A DNA stretch of 64,000 nt. Origin: Gammaproteobacteria bacterium. Its GTDB lineage: Bacteria > Pseudomonadota > Gammaproteobacteria > Enterobacterales > Permianibacteraceae. Shown here one piece after another: positions 21,759 to 30,355 of the stretch. How positions within the stretch are numbered: position 1 is the stretch's first letter; every line of letters starts with the position of its first letter. The position numbers and the translations under genes were made by a program. The notes under the pieces are model-generated. The model had not been told where the DNA came from. It ran no database searches and saw only the letters and a program-made list of their open reading frames with translations. The stretch lies in assembly GCA_016182845.1 (NCBI GenBank), contig JACPFT010000004.1:1-64000 (forward strand), read 5' to 3'.

Positions 21759-22979
21759 ATGTTCACCGCCCGTTTGCTGCCGCTTTCCCTAGCCGCCCTG
21801 CTCGCCCATTCCGCCACCGTCCAGGCCGCCGACCAGGCGATGCCGACCCTGAGTCCGCCGGCGCCGACCCTGACGCCGGATGCCGTGGCCATCCCGCCGG
21901 CCCCGTCCGTGGCCGGTTCGGCCTTCATTCTCATGGATTTCGAGACCGGCGACGTCCTGGCGGAGAACAAGGCCGACGAGCGCATGCCCATGGCCTCGCT
22001 GACCAAGATGATGACCTCCTATGTCATCGCCAGCGAGATCAAGGCCGGCCGCATCAGCGACGAGGACATGGTGGAAATCTCCCCCAATGCCTGGGCCAAG
22101 AACCTCAAGGAGTCCTCCCTGATGTTCGTTGAAGTGGGCAAGACCGTGAAAGCCCGCGACCTGCACCTGGGCATCATCATCCAGTCCGGCAATGACGCCT
22201 CCATCGCCATGGCCGAGCATGTGGGCGGCACCGAGTCCGGCTTCGCCGATCTGATGAATGCCCACGCCAAACGCCTGGGCATGACCAACACCCATTATGT
22301 CAACGCCACCGGCCTGGACAGCGAGGAGCACTACTCCACGGCCCGCGATCTCGCCATCCTGGCCCGCGCCCTGATCCGCGACTTCCCCGAGGAGTACACG
22401 ATCTATTCCCAGAAGGAATTCAGCTTCAACGGCATCAAGCAGTACAACCGCAACCAGCTGCTCTGGGACACGACCATGGCCGTGGACGGCGTGAAGACCG
22501 GCCACACCTCCAAGGCCGGCTACTGCCTGGTCAGCTCGGCCACCAAGGAGGGCATGCGCCAGATCGCCGTGCTCATGGGCACGGCCTCCGAGCTGATGCG
22601 CAAGCAGGAGTCCAAGAAGCTGCTCAACTACGGCTTCCGCTACTACGAGAATGTCAGCCCGGTGAAGGCCGGCGAGACCCTGCACAGCCAGCGCATCTAC
22701 ATGGGCGACAAGGACGAACTGGCCATGGGCGTGCTCAGCGAGGTCAAGATCACCATCCCCACCGCCAAGCGCAAGAACATGACCGCCAACTTCCAGGTGG
22801 ATCCGGGCCTGACCGCGCCGGTCGCCAAGGGCCAGACCGTCGGCAAGATCTTCATCCAGATCGACGGCAAGGACTACCGCCAGCTGCCCCTGGTGGCCCT
22901 GGAAGACATCGCTGAGGGCGGGCTGATGAGCCGGGCCTTCGACTGGCTGCGCCTGAAGTTCCAGAGCTTGAGCCAGTAA
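21759..22979 (+). CDS. dacA: D-alanyl-D-alanine carboxypeptidase (PBP5/6 type)
   Basis: Removes the terminal D-Ala of peptidoglycan pentapeptides in the periplasm. 406 residues. The signal peptide ends around VQA|AD and is followed by a Pro-rich linker. The serine peptidase domain has S80-LTK, S143-GN and K246-TG. The C-terminal beta domain and amphipathic anchoring helix (AFDWLRLKFQSLSQ) are present. The ATG at 21759 is preceded by AGAGGA. It may have its own promoter and is followed by a strong hairpin. Confidence 0.97.
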   Translation: MFTARLLPLSLAALLAHSATVQAADQAMPTLSPPAPTLTPDAVAIPPAPSVAGSAFILMDFETGDVLAENKADERMPMASLTKMMTSYVIASEIKAGRISDEDMVEISPNAWAKNLKESSLMFVEVGKTVKARDLHLGIIIQSGNDASIAMAEHVGGTESGFADLMNAHAKRLGMTNTHYVNATGLDSEEHYSTARDLAILARALIRDFPEEYTIYSQKEFSFNGIKQYNRNQLLWDTTMAVDGVKTGHTSKAGYCLVSSATKEGMRQIAVLMGTASELMRKQESKKLLNYGFRYYENVSPVKAGETLHSQRIYMGDKDELAMGVLSEVKITIPTAKRKNMTANFQVDPGLTAPVAKGQTVGKIFIQIDGKDYRQLPLVALEDIAEGGLMSRAFDWLRLKFQSLSQ

Positions 22980-22993
22980 GCCAGATCCCGCTT

Positions 22994-23019
22994 GACTCGC
23001 CCCGCCGCCGGGGCGAGTC
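22994..23019 (+). terminator. Probable terminator hairpin after dacA
   Basis: A 10-bp perfect stem, GACTCGCCCC with GGGGCGAGTC (22994-23003 and 23010-23019), is followed by TCATTCT. The weak T-tract suggests partial termination before ybeD. Confidence 0.55.
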
Positions 23020-23050
23020 TCATTCTGATCCTGTAGTGCCGGAGAGACTC

Positions 23051-23347
23051 ATGAGCACACAATCCCCGCCGAACGACCAGACCCCCTCGGGCGAAACCAC
23101 GGATGTCTGGCAGTTCCCCATGGACTTTCCCTTCAAGGTCATGGGCCTGCAGCGCGAAGGCTTCATCGAGGAAGTCCTGACCGTGGTCCAGGCCCACTGC
23201 CCGGGCGATTACAGCCCGCGTGAAACCGCCAGCGCCAAGGGCAATTACACCGCCGTCACCGTGGTCCTGCGCATCGAGAGCAAGCTCCAGATCGACACGC
23301 TCTACCAGGCCGTTTGGTCCGTGGAAGGCGTGAAGTTCGTGCTCTAA
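23051..23347 (+). CDS. ybeD: DUF493 (YbeD) family protein
   Basis: 98 residues of the YbeD family, a small ACT-like alpha/beta fold found next to lipoate genes; its biochemical role is not established. The motif QFPMDFPFKVMG is the family signature, followed by the second half ending VEGVKFVL. The ATG at 23051 has GGAGAG upstream; a longer start would add 5 residues. In E. coli ybeD is followed by lipB, but here three accessory genes intervene. Confidence 0.92.
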   Translation: MSTQSPPNDQTPSGETTDVWQFPMDFPFKVMGLQREGFIEEVLTVVQAHCPGDYSPRETASAKGNYTAVTVVLRIESKLQIDTLYQAVWSVEGVKFVL

Positions 23348-23372
23348 GCACAAGGTCCCCAAGCAGGCCCCC

Positions 23373-24155
23373 ATGAAACACATGAAACACTGCCCGACCC
23401 ACGGCCCCTACACCGTGGAGATGCTGGAGCTGGCCGGCAAGACCATCGAACGGCGCTGCCCGCGCTGCGTCACCGACTTCAAGGCCGGGCAAGTCCAGTT
23501 CGCGGTCAGCCAGGAGAAACAGTCCCGCGAGGATCGGATCCGCCAGCTGATAGGCAAGTCCGGCCTGCCCCGGCGTTATATCCAGAAATACGATTTCGAG
23601 ACCTTCAGCTCCGCGACACCAGAGCAGCAGTACGCCCTGCAGATCGCCCAGCAATTCGCCTACGGCTTCGAACAGGCCCTGGAGCACGGCAGCAACCTGC
23701 TGTTCACCGGCCGCTCCGGCACCGGCAAGAACCACCTGGCCACCAGCATCGCCAAGGTCATCATCGAGCAGGGCTATAGCGCCCTGTTCCTGACCACCAT
23801 CAACGCCATGCGCTCCATCAAGGAAACCTTCAGCCAGGATTCCGAGCTGACCGAACGCCAGGTCATCTACCGTCTGGTGCAGGATTTCGACCTCCTGATC
23901 CTCGACGAGGTGGGCATCCAGTTCAAATCCCAGACCGAGGGCATCCTGCTCTTCGACATCCTGAACGGCCGCTACGAGGAGATGAAGCCGACCATCCTCA
24001 TCAGCAACGAGGACTTGGGCCAGCTGCGCCAGACCCTGGGCGAACGCCTGATCGACCGCCTCCTGGAAGACGGCACCCACGTGGAATTCCTCTGGAACAG
24101 CTTCCGCCAGGCCAACCACGGCAACCTGTTCAATCAGCGTTGGGGGCGGAACTGA
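23373..24155 (+). CDS. DnaC-like AAA+ helicase-loader ATPase with N-terminal zinc ribbon
   Basis: 260 residues. An N-terminal Cys/His cluster (C7, H10, C29, C32) forms a likely zinc ribbon. The ATPase core has Walker A GRSGTGKN (113-120) followed by HLA as in E. coli DnaC, Walker B LLILDE (174-179), and LGERLIDRL with the presumed arginine finger. The zinc ribbon plus DnaC core is usual for phage or prophage loaders rather than chromosomal DnaC. IstB of IS21 is a relative, but no transposase lies beside it. It starts 26 bases after ybeD. A role in loading replicative helicase is inference. Confidence 0.82.
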   Translation: MKHMKHCPTHGPYTVEMLELAGKTIERRCPRCVTDFKAGQVQFAVSQEKQSREDRIRQLIGKSGLPRRYIQKYDFETFSSATPEQQYALQIAQQFAYGFEQALEHGSNLLFTGRSGTGKNHLATSIAKVIIEQGYSALFLTTINAMRSIKETFSQDSELTERQVIYRLVQDFDLLILDEVGIQFKSQTEGILLFDILNGRYEEMKPTILISNEDLGQLRQTLGERLIDRLLEDGTHVEFLWNSFRQANHGNLFNQRWGRN

Positions 24156-24165
24156 GAGCCATTTG

Positions 24166-24216
24166 GTAGGTCCCGCTTCAGCGGGACAGGACCTGTCCGA
24201 CTAAAGTCGGACCTAC
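24166..24216. repeat. Paired palindromic repeats (GTAGGTCCCGCTTCAG type)
   Basis: Two hairpin units in opposite orientation lie between the converging DnaC-like gene and the solute-binding protein gene. Confidence 0.8.
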
Positions 24217-24219
24217 GCC

Positions 24220-24984
24220 TTACCGCCCGTCACCTGCCTCCCGAGCTTCCCTTGCCACATCTTCGTAGCCGCGCCCCAGATGGCGCCGGTAGAGCTCCTC
24301 CACCAGACCCTCCGCGAAGAGCTCGTCCAGGGCCTTGCCGTAACGGGCGGCGAGTTCCGCGTGCTCGGGCGTCAGAACCAGGTACATGGGCTGCGCCCCC
24401 AGATAGGGCTTGAGGAAACGCACGCGCGCACCCATCTGGCGGGCGAAGGTCGGGCAGACCAGGCCGTCGCAGAGCGCATAGCGGTAATACTTTTTGCCCA
24501 GGCCCAGGAGCAGTTCCCGTTCGCCGCGCACATCCACGCGCCGCCAGCCGTCGAAGCGGCGCACCACGGGCAGATAGCTGTAACCCAGGACGGCACCCAC
24601 CGGCTGGCCCACCATCAGCTCCCAGCGAAATTCCCGCTCCGCGTCGTCCGCGTGGACCAGGACGCCGATGATGAAGAAGCTGGTGGGCTTACCGGCGGTG
24701 ATGAAACCGGGCATGACCGTGTTGTCGATGACGCCGGCAAATTGCCCGGCCAGGGCCGCCTGTTCGCAGCGCTTCCAAGGCAGGGCAACCAGTTCCACCG
24801 GCTGCTTCATGCGCGCGAAGGCGGCCTGGAGGATGGCATGGCTGATGCCGCCGCTGATCCGACCGTTTGCCGTTTCGGTGAACGGCGGCCATTCCGCGCC
24901 GCATAGGCGGATCGCCTCCCCGGCCCGGGCCGGGGGAACCTGAGCACAACACAGCAGGAACAGGACCAGGAGGCGCAAGCTCAT
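24220..24984 (-). CDS. Periplasmic solute-binding protein, family 3-like
   Basis: 254 residues. The signal peptide (MSLRLLVLFLLCCAQVPPARA) is followed by AEWPPFTETANGRISGGISHAIL, the typical opening of family 3 extracellular binding proteins. It ends with the LVEELYRRHL helix. There is no ABC permease or ATPase gene nearby, so it may work as an orphan sensor or use a permease elsewhere; the ligand cannot be read. The ATG at 24984 is chosen because it begins the signal peptide directly. It is divergent from the cysteine desulfurase fusion. Confidence 0.8.
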   Translation of the reverse strand: MSLRLLVLFLLCCAQVPPARAGEAIRLCGAEWPPFTETANGRISGGISHAILQAAFARMKQPVELVALPWKRCEQAALAGQFAGVIDNTVMPGFITAGKPTSFFIIGVLVHADDAEREFRWELMVGQPVGAVLGYSYLPVVRRFDGWRRVDVRGERELLLGLGKKYYRYALCDGLVCPTFARQMGARVRFLKPYLGAQPMYLVLTPEHAELAARYGKALDELFAEGLVEELYRRHLGRGYEDVAREAREAGDGR

Positions 24985-25028
24985 GGCGGCTCCACAACGA
25001 GGGCATGGGCAGAGTATAGACCTGTGTG

Positions 25029-25068
25029 CCGCCGGGGACAGACCCCGCGCAGGGTCTGCTCTCGGCGG
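25029..25068. repeat. Nested hairpin (CAGACCC...GGGTCTG) upstream of divergent genes
   Basis: The inner stem 25039-25045/25052-25058 (7 bp) sits inside an outer stem CCGCCG/CGGCGG (25029-25034/25063-25068). The core resembles repeats commonly scattered in proteobacterial genomes; it may also fold in the leader of the minus-strand gene. Confidence 0.5.
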
Positions 25069-25084
25069 GTCTCTCCCCTCTTGG

Positions 25085-25125
25085 AATAAGCAGACCATAG
25101 CTTATTGCGCTATTAGCTTAGTGCG
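25085..25125. promoter_or_regulatory. Two adjacent inverted repeats, candidate operators
   Basis: AATAAGC (25085-25091) and GCTTATT (25100-25106) are perfect 7-bp arms. Directly after it GCGCTA...TAGTGC (25107-25124) is a second, imperfect dyad. This AT-rich patch sits between two divergent genes, 76 to 116 bases before the fusion gene start, where a repressor could bind. The regulator is unknown. Confidence 0.4.
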
Positions 25126-25200
25126 AATGGTTATATGCTGGTAAACTGCGCCCTGCGTAAAAAAGCGCAGTCTTCTTCTCGTCTGCTGTCCGGTACCGCC

Positions 25201-27501
25201 ATGCCCTGCTCCTTCCGCGAAATCTATCTCGACGCCAATGCCACCACCCCGGTCCTGCCCGCCGCCGCCGAAGCCGCGCGCGAGGCGATGATGCTCGGAT
25301 TTGGCAATCCCAGCAGCGCCCATTGCACGGGTCTGAAGGCCAAGGCCCTGATGGAATCGGTACGCGCCAAGGCCGCGAAGGTCCTGGGTTCGGGGGCGGG
25401 CAAGCTGCTCTTCGTCAGCGGCGCCACCGAGGGCATCCAGACCGCCGTCTTGTCCGCCCTCTGCGCCCTCAAGGAACGCCGCGAGCGCGGTGAGACCATA
25501 GGCACGGAGCTGCTCTACGGCGCCACCGAGCACAAGGCCGTGCCGGAGACTCTCAAGCACTGGAACCGCCTACTGGGCCTGAATCTGCATGTGCTGGCCA
25601 TCCCCGTGGCCGAGAACGGCCGCCACGATCTGGACTTCCTGAGCCAGCACCTGCCCCAGGCGGCCCTGGTCGCCACCATGGCCGCCAACAACGAGACCGG
25701 GGTGATCTCCGATCTGGCCGCCATCGAAGCCCTGCTGAACGCGCAGCAAAGCCGCGCCTATTGGCTGGTGGACAGCGTGCAGGCCCTGGGCAAGCTGGCG
25801 CTGAACCTGGCCGCGACGCGCATCGACTACGCGCCCTTCTCCGGCCACAAGCTCTATGCCCCCAAGGGCATAGGCCTGCTCTATGTGCGCCAGGGCGCGC
25901 CCTTCACGCCGCTCATGGCCGGCGGCGGCCAGGAGAGCGGCCTGCGCTCCGGGACGGAAAACCTGGCGGGCATGGCCGCCCTGGGCGCCGTGCTCGATGC
26001 CCTACTCTCTGGCCGCGACTTCCAGCCGCGCGCAAGCCTGGAAGCCTACCGGGAGCAGCTGGCCGAGGCCCTGGGCGAGGCCTTCCCGGGTCTCAGCTTC
26101 AACGCGCCCTTCGAGCTGTCCCTGCCCACCACCCTGAATTTCTCCGTGCCCGGCTTCGCCAGCAAGGAACTCCTGGATCTCTTCGACGCGGCACATATCC
26201 GCGTCTCTTCGGGCTCGGCCTGTTCCTCCAACAAGGCCATGCCGAGCTATGTCTTGCAGGCCATGGGTCTGCCGGAATGGCGCGCCGCCTCGGCCGTGCG
26301 CCTGTCCTTCGGCCCGGCGGCGACGCCCGAGTTCATCGCGGCGGCCTGCGCGCGCATCCGCGAGTGCGGCGCGGCACTGCGCCGGAGCTGTCTCATCGCC
26401 TCGGAGCTGGAACCCCTGCCCGGCGACGGCGTGCTGCAACTCACCGCCAACGGCGCCTGCACCTGGCTGGTCAGCGACGCGGCCTCCAAGCGCTGCGTGA
26501 TCATCGATCCCCTGGAAGAGCTGACGGAACGCATCGAAAAATACGTGAGCTGCCAGGGCTTCCAGGTCCTGGCCGTGCTGGACACCCATGGCCATGCCGA
26601 CCATGCCTCGCCGCGCGCCCTGCTGATGGCACGTCTGGACGGCCTGCTGGCCGACTTCGCCCGCGAGACCGATCACCTGGGCTGGCCGCGCCGCCTGGGC
26701 ACGGTGCAGCTGGCCGACGGCCTGTTCGCCCCGGCCATCAGCTTGGGGACCAAGGTCCTGGCGCGCATGCCCCTCCCCGGCCACACCAATGACAGCCTGG
26801 GCTTTTTGCTGGGCGAGCCGGAAGACGGACGCTTAAGCAGCGAACGGGTGCACTTCGCCTTCACCGGCGACGCCATCCTCATCGGCGGCCTGGGCCGCAC
26901 CGACTTCGCCAGCAGCTCGGCGGAATCGCTCTACGCCAGCCTGCATGCCCTGCGCCTCACTATCGCCGCCGACACCCTGCTCTGTCCGGCCCATGACTAC
27001 AACAACCAGTTCGCCACCACCCTCGCCGCCGAAGCCTTGAGCGGCGGCCTACTGGCCAAGGTCCTGGACGAGCATCTGCCCTTGTCCCTGGCCGATTTCG
27101 TCCGCGAGAAGCGCCAGGCCGATGCCCGGATCAACGAGCATGCCGAGGTCCTGCTCTGCGGCGCGGTGGAACACTGCCGCGACCTGACCGACATGCACCT
27201 GAAGCCCGAGGCCCTGGAACGCTTCTTCGCCGAGCATGCCGATGCCCTCCTGGTGGACGTGCGCGAATCCTATGAGCACGCGCTCAGCGGCCAGCCCCTC
27301 AACGGCCTGCCCATGATCAGCATCCCCCTGTCGCGCCTGACCAACGGCCTGGACGGCTGGCTGCACGGCGAGCCGCGCCCCCTGGTGTTCTTCTGCCGCA
27401 GCGGCAACCGCTCGACCCGCGCCGCGGAGACCCTGCGCCGCCTGGGCTATGCCCAGGCCTGGCACCTGGCCGGCGGTTTGGCCCTGGGGCAGGTGCACTA
27501 A
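25201..27501 (+). CDS. Cysteine desulfurase / persulfide dioxygenase-like / rhodanese fusion protein
   Basis: 766 residues with three sulfur-handling domains. Residues 1-395 are a NifS/IscS-type cysteine desulfurase: DANATTP, TEHKAV, PLP lysine K217 in FSGHKLYAPKG, and catalytic C341 in SSGSACSS. Residues about 405-640 are a metallo-beta-lactamase fold of ETHE1 type: H463-G-H465-A-D467-H468, H528, D557 in FTGDAILIGGLGRTDF, and H598. Residues about 670-766 are a rhodanese with C732 in CRSGNRS. All catalytic residues are present. Cysteine sulfur could be mobilised to a persulfide and either transferred or oxidised to sulfite. The ATG at 25201 gives the family N-terminus; an earlier in-frame ATG (25135) is less likely. 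Confidence 0.9.
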   Translation: MPCSFREIYLDANATTPVLPAAAEAAREAMMLGFGNPSSAHCTGLKAKALMESVRAKAAKVLGSGAGKLLFVSGATEGIQTAVLSALCALKERRERGETIGTELLYGATEHKAVPETLKHWNRLLGLNLHVLAIPVAENGRHDLDFLSQHLPQAALVATMAANNETGVISDLAAIEALLNAQQSRAYWLVDSVQALGKLALNLAATRIDYAPFSGHKLYAPKGIGLLYVRQGAPFTPLMAGGGQESGLRSGTENLAGMAALGAVLDALLSGRDFQPRASLEAYREQLAEALGEAFPGLSFNAPFELSLPTTLNFSVPGFASKELLDLFDAAHIRVSSGSACSSNKAMPSYVLQAMGLPEWRAASAVRLSFGPAATPEFIAAACARIRECGAALRRSCLIASELEPLPGDGVLQLTANGACTWLVSDAASKRCVIIDPLEELTERIEKYVSCQGFQVLAVLDTHGHADHASPRALLMARLDGLLADFARETDHLGWPRRLGTVQLADGLFAPAISLGTKVLARMPLPGHTNDSLGFLLGEPEDGRLSSERVHFAFTGDAILIGGLGRTDFASSSAESLYASLHALRLTIAADTLLCPAHDYNNQFATTLAAEALSGGLLAKVLDEHLPLSLADFVREKRQADARINEHAEVLLCGAVEHCRDLTDMHLKPEALERFFAEHADALLVDVRESYEHALSGQPLNGLPMISIPLSRLTNGLDGWLHGEPRPLVFFCRSGNRSTRAAETLRRLGYAQAWHLAGGLALGQVH

Positions 27502-27511
27502 CAACCATCAC

Positions 27512-27573
27512 TGTCCGGCTGAAGCCGGACCTACATGGAAGCGGAGCTCCGTAGGTCCGACTTCAGTCGGACT
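27512..27573. repeat. Paired palindromic repeats (GTCCGGCTGAAGCCGGAC type)
   Basis: Hairpins at 27513-27534 and 27549-27572 carry the GTAGGTCC border and a variable stem. Same family as 21601, 24166 and 37722. Confidence 0.8.
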
Positions 27574-27695
27574 CCCGCCCGGTTGGTCGCAGATTTGTCC
27601 CCATCCCCCGCCCTCCCCCACCAGGGTTCACAAGGCGGGCCGGGCCGATTTCAGGCATAATCGCGCCCTGATTTTTCCCCGGGTCTGCGCGCACC

Positions 27696-28373
27696 ATGAG
27701 CGATCTCCGCGACACCATCACCGTCCGCCAGCTGGGCCGCCAGGACTATGTCCCGGTCTGGCAGGCCATGTCCGCCTATACCGACACGCGCGGCCCGGAT
27801 GCCCCGGACGAATTCTGGTTCGTCGAGCACGAGCGCGTCTTCACCCAGGGCCAGGCCGGCAAGGCCGAGCACCTGCTCTTCCCCGGCGATATCCCGGTGG
27901 TGCAGGTGGATAGAGGCGGCCAGGTGACATACCACGGCCCGGGCCAGCAGGTCGTCTACTTCCTGCTCGATCTGCGCCGTAAGAGCCTGGGCGTGCGCGA
28001 GCTCGTCTCGAAGATCGAACAGGCCATCGTCGATACCCTGAAGCACTACGGCATAGCCGGCGCGCCCCGCGCCGACGCTCCGGGCGTTTATGTGGCCGAC
28101 GGGTCCAAGATCTGCAGCTTGGGCCTGCGCATCCGCCGAGGCTGCTCCTTCCACGGCCTGGCCTTCAATATCGGCATGGACCTGGAGCCCTTCTCGCGCA
28201 TCAACCCCTGCGGCTACGCCGGCCTCGCCATGACCCAGCTCAGCGCCCAGGGCGGCCCGGACAGCCTCGCCGCCGTGGAGCCGGTGCTCCTTGCGCAATT
28301 AATGAACAATCTGGGCTACAATACCGCCCTTTCCGCGTCCGGCCTGCCGCAGTTCAGCGGGCTTCAGGAGTAA
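27696..28373 (+). CDS. lipB: Octanoyl-ACP:protein N-octanoyltransferase
   Basis: Moves the octanoyl group from acyl carrier protein to lipoyl domains of 2-oxoacid dehydrogenases and GcvH. 225 residues. [12 protein letters not shown] is the substrate-binding motif. Lys138 in DGSKICSLG and Cys172 in NPCGYAG are the catalytic pair. A CATAAT sequence about 35 bases upstream may be a -10 element. The lipA start follows 3 bases after its stop, so the two lipoylation steps are co-expressed. Confidence 0.97.
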   Translation: MSDLRDTITVRQLGRQDYVPVWQAMSAYTDTRGPDAPDEFWFVEHERVFTQGQAGKAEHLLFPGDIPVVQVDRGGQVTYHGPGQQVVYFLLDLRRKSLGVRELVSKIEQAIVDTLKHYGIAGAPRADAPGVYVADGSKICSLGLRIRRGCSFHGLAFNIGMDLEPFSRINPCGYAGLAMTQLSAQGGPDSLAAVEPVLLAQLMNNLGYNTALSASGLPQFSGLQE

Positions 28374-28376
28374 GCC

Positions 28377-29360
28377 ATGACCGAATCCGTCAAACCCGTC
28401 GTCCAGGGCGTGAAGCTGCGCGCCGCCGACAAGATGGCCCGCATCCCCGTCAAGATCGAGCCCACCGAGGTCATGCCGCGCAAGCCGGACTGGATCCGCA
28501 TCCGCCTGCCCAACAGCCCGGACATCGCCCGCATCAAACAGGTCTTGCGCGACAACAAGCTGCACACGGTCTGCGAGGAAGCCTCCTGCCCCAACCTGCC
28601 GGAATGCTTCAGCCACGGCACCGCCACCTTCATGATCATGGGCGACATCTGCACGCGCCGCTGCCCGTTCTGCGACGTGGGCCATGGCCGCCCCAACCCC
28701 CTGGATCCGGAAGAACCCGTCAAACTGGGCAAGACCATCGCCGAGATGCACCTGAAATACGTGGTGATCACCTCGGTGGATCGCGACGACCTACGCGACG
28801 GCGGCGCCCAGCACTTCGTGGACTGCATCAGCGAGATCCGCAAGGGCTCGCCCAAGATCCAGATCGAGGTCCTGGTGCCGGACTTCCGCGGCCGCATGGA
28901 CGTCGCCCTGGCCGTCATGGACGCCAGCCTGCCGGACGTCTTCAACCACAACCTGGAAACCGCGCCGCGCCTCTACAAGCAGGCTCGCCCCGGCTCCGAC
29001 TACGCCCATTCCCTGAAGCTCCTGCAAATGTTCAAGGAACGCCATCCCGGCGTGCTCACCAAGTCCGGCCTGATGCTGGGTCTCGGCGAGACCAATGAGG
29101 AAATCATCGAGGTCATGAAGGATCTGCGCGCCCACCAGGTGGACATGCTGACCCTGGGCCAGTACCTGCAGCCCTCCAAGCACCACCACCCCGTGGACCG
29201 CTTCGTGCACCCGGACGAGTTCAAGGAACTGGCCCGCGTCGCCAAGGAGCTGGGCTTCACCCATGTGGCCTCGGGTCCGCTAGTGCGTTCGAGCTACCAT
29301 GCCGACCGCCAGGCCGCCGGCGACACCATCGACGGCCTGCCCCAGGCCTATCCGGCTTAA
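28377..29360 (+). CDS. lipA: Lipoyl synthase
   Basis: Radical-SAM enzyme that inserts two sulfurs into protein-bound octanoyl chains. 327 residues. The auxiliary 4Fe-4S cluster is bound by C66, C71 and C77 ([12 protein letters not shown]) with the serine of the C-terminal RSSYHA motif; the radical-SAM cluster by C92, C96 and C99 (CTRRCPFC). The auxiliary cluster is consumed as sulfur donor, so the nearby sulfur-mobilising fusion gene is suggestive context, though not proof of a link. Confidence 0.98.
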   Translation: MTESVKPVVQGVKLRAADKMARIPVKIEPTEVMPRKPDWIRIRLPNSPDIARIKQVLRDNKLHTVCEEASCPNLPECFSHGTATFMIMGDICTRRCPFCDVGHGRPNPLDPEEPVKLGKTIAEMHLKYVVITSVDRDDLRDGGAQHFVDCISEIRKGSPKIQIEVLVPDFRGRMDVALAVMDASLPDVFNHNLETAPRLYKQARPGSDYAHSLKLLQMFKERHPGVLTKSGLMLGLGETNEEIIEVMKDLRAHQVDMLTLGQYLQPSKHHHPVDRFVHPDEFKELARVAKELGFTHVASGPLVRSSYHADRQAAGDTIDGLPQAYPA

Positions 29361-29382
29361 GAACGAACACCTAGCAGCACAA

Positions 29383-29462
29383 CCCGTTCGTCCTGAGCCT
29401 GTCGAAGGACGAACGGCCACCCCGGCACGACCTTCGTAGTTCGACAGGCTCACCACGAACGG
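29383..29462. repeat. Dispersed palindromic repeat pair between lipA and the DedA gene
   Basis: CCCGTTCGTCCTGAG...GGACGAACGG (29383-29416) and a second unit (29431-29462) in opposite orientation. Confidence 0.75.
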
Positions 29463-29471
29463 AATCTCCTC

Positions 29472-30239
29472 ATGGACTGGAACGCCTTTCCCCAATTCGT
29501 GCAAGACCATGCCGCCCTGGCCGGCCTCATCACCTTTGGCGTGGCCTTCGCCGAATCCCTGGCCTTCGTCGGCATCATCATGCCCGGCGCGGCGGCCCTG
29601 ATCGCCATCGGCACCCTGGTCGGCACGGGCCATCTGCCCTTCTGGGAAACCTGTATCGCCGCCTTCCTGGGCGGCCTCATGGGCGATGGCGTCAGCTACG
29701 CCCTGGGCCGGCGCTACCACCAGCACATCCGCGACTTCGCCCTGGTGCGCCGCTACGAGAACATCCTGAACTTCGGCGAGGTGTATTTCCGCCGCCGGGG
29801 CGCCATGAGCATCGTCGTCGGCCGCTTCATCGGCCCGACCCGCCCGGTCCTGCCGCTCGTGGCCGGCATGTGCGACATGCCGGTGCGCCGCTTCATCGCC
29901 GCCAACTGGCCGGCCTGTCTGGTCTGGGCGCCGGTGTACTTGAGCCCCGGCATCCTGGTCGGCGCCGCCGTCAGCCTGGACAGCGAGAGCCTGGAACTCT
30001 TCTACTGGCAGCTGGCCGGCTTCATCACCGCCGCCACCGCCGCCTGGTGGAGCCTGCGCGCCGCCCTACGCCTGAAGCGCGGCGACAGCGAAGCCCTGCC
30101 CGCCTGGCTCAAGGGCCGGCCCTTCACCCTGCTCCTGCCCGGCAGCATCGCCGCCAGCGCCGGCCTTCTGGTCGCCCTCAGCCAGAACCCGGCCGCGCCG
30201 GAGCTGATGACCGCGCTGTGGCGCGTGGTCAGCCGTTAA
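29472..30239 (+). CDS. DedA family membrane protein
   Basis: 255 residues with five or six membrane segments. The DedA (SNARE-associated/VTT) domain shows FAESLAFVGIIMPGAAAL, the glycine-rich GGLMGDGVSYALGRR, and GRFIGPTRPVLPLVAGM with the conserved arginines. Members act as phospholipid or undecaprenyl-phosphate flippases or affect membrane potential; which applies here is not visible. About 50 C-terminal residues extend past the core and include one more hydrophobic helix. Flanked by repeats on both sides, probably monocistronic. Confidence 0.9.
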   Translation: MDWNAFPQFVQDHAALAGLITFGVAFAESLAFVGIIMPGAAALIAIGTLVGTGHLPFWETCIAAFLGGLMGDGVSYALGRRYHQHIRDFALVRRYENILNFGEVYFRRRGAMSIVVGRFIGPTRPVLPLVAGMCDMPVRRFIAANWPACLVWAPVYLSPGILVGAAVSLDSESLELFYWQLAGFITAATAAWWSLRAALRLKRGDSEALPAWLKGRPFTLLLPGSIAASAGLLVALSQNPAAPELMTALWRVVSR

Positions 30240-30245
30240 GAGCTG

Positions 30246-30269
30246 GATTAACCGCCAAGGCGGTTAATC
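30246..30269. repeat. Perfect palindrome GATTAACCGCC-AA-GGCGGTTAATC
   Basis: Two 11-bp perfect arms with a 2-base centre, just after the DedA gene stop. It is a minimal unit of the AACCGCCAAGG family and could also act as an end-of-transcript hairpin. Confidence 0.7.
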
Positions 30270-30355
30270 TTCTTCGCCTCCTCCCTCTGGTCGGGCTTGG
30301 TTTCGCCGTCGCTACACGCTACCCTCGGGGTTTGATGCTGCATTGCGGAAAGACC

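Noticed and set aside
23373-24155. IstB helper of an IS21 element
   Set aside because: No IstA transposase or terminal repeats nearby, and the Walker A and N-terminal zinc ribbon resemble DnaC-type phage loaders more than IstB.
29472-30239. DedA protein as part of the TIR or lipoate modules
   Set aside because: It is isolated by repeats on both sides and DedA genes are common housekeeping genes.
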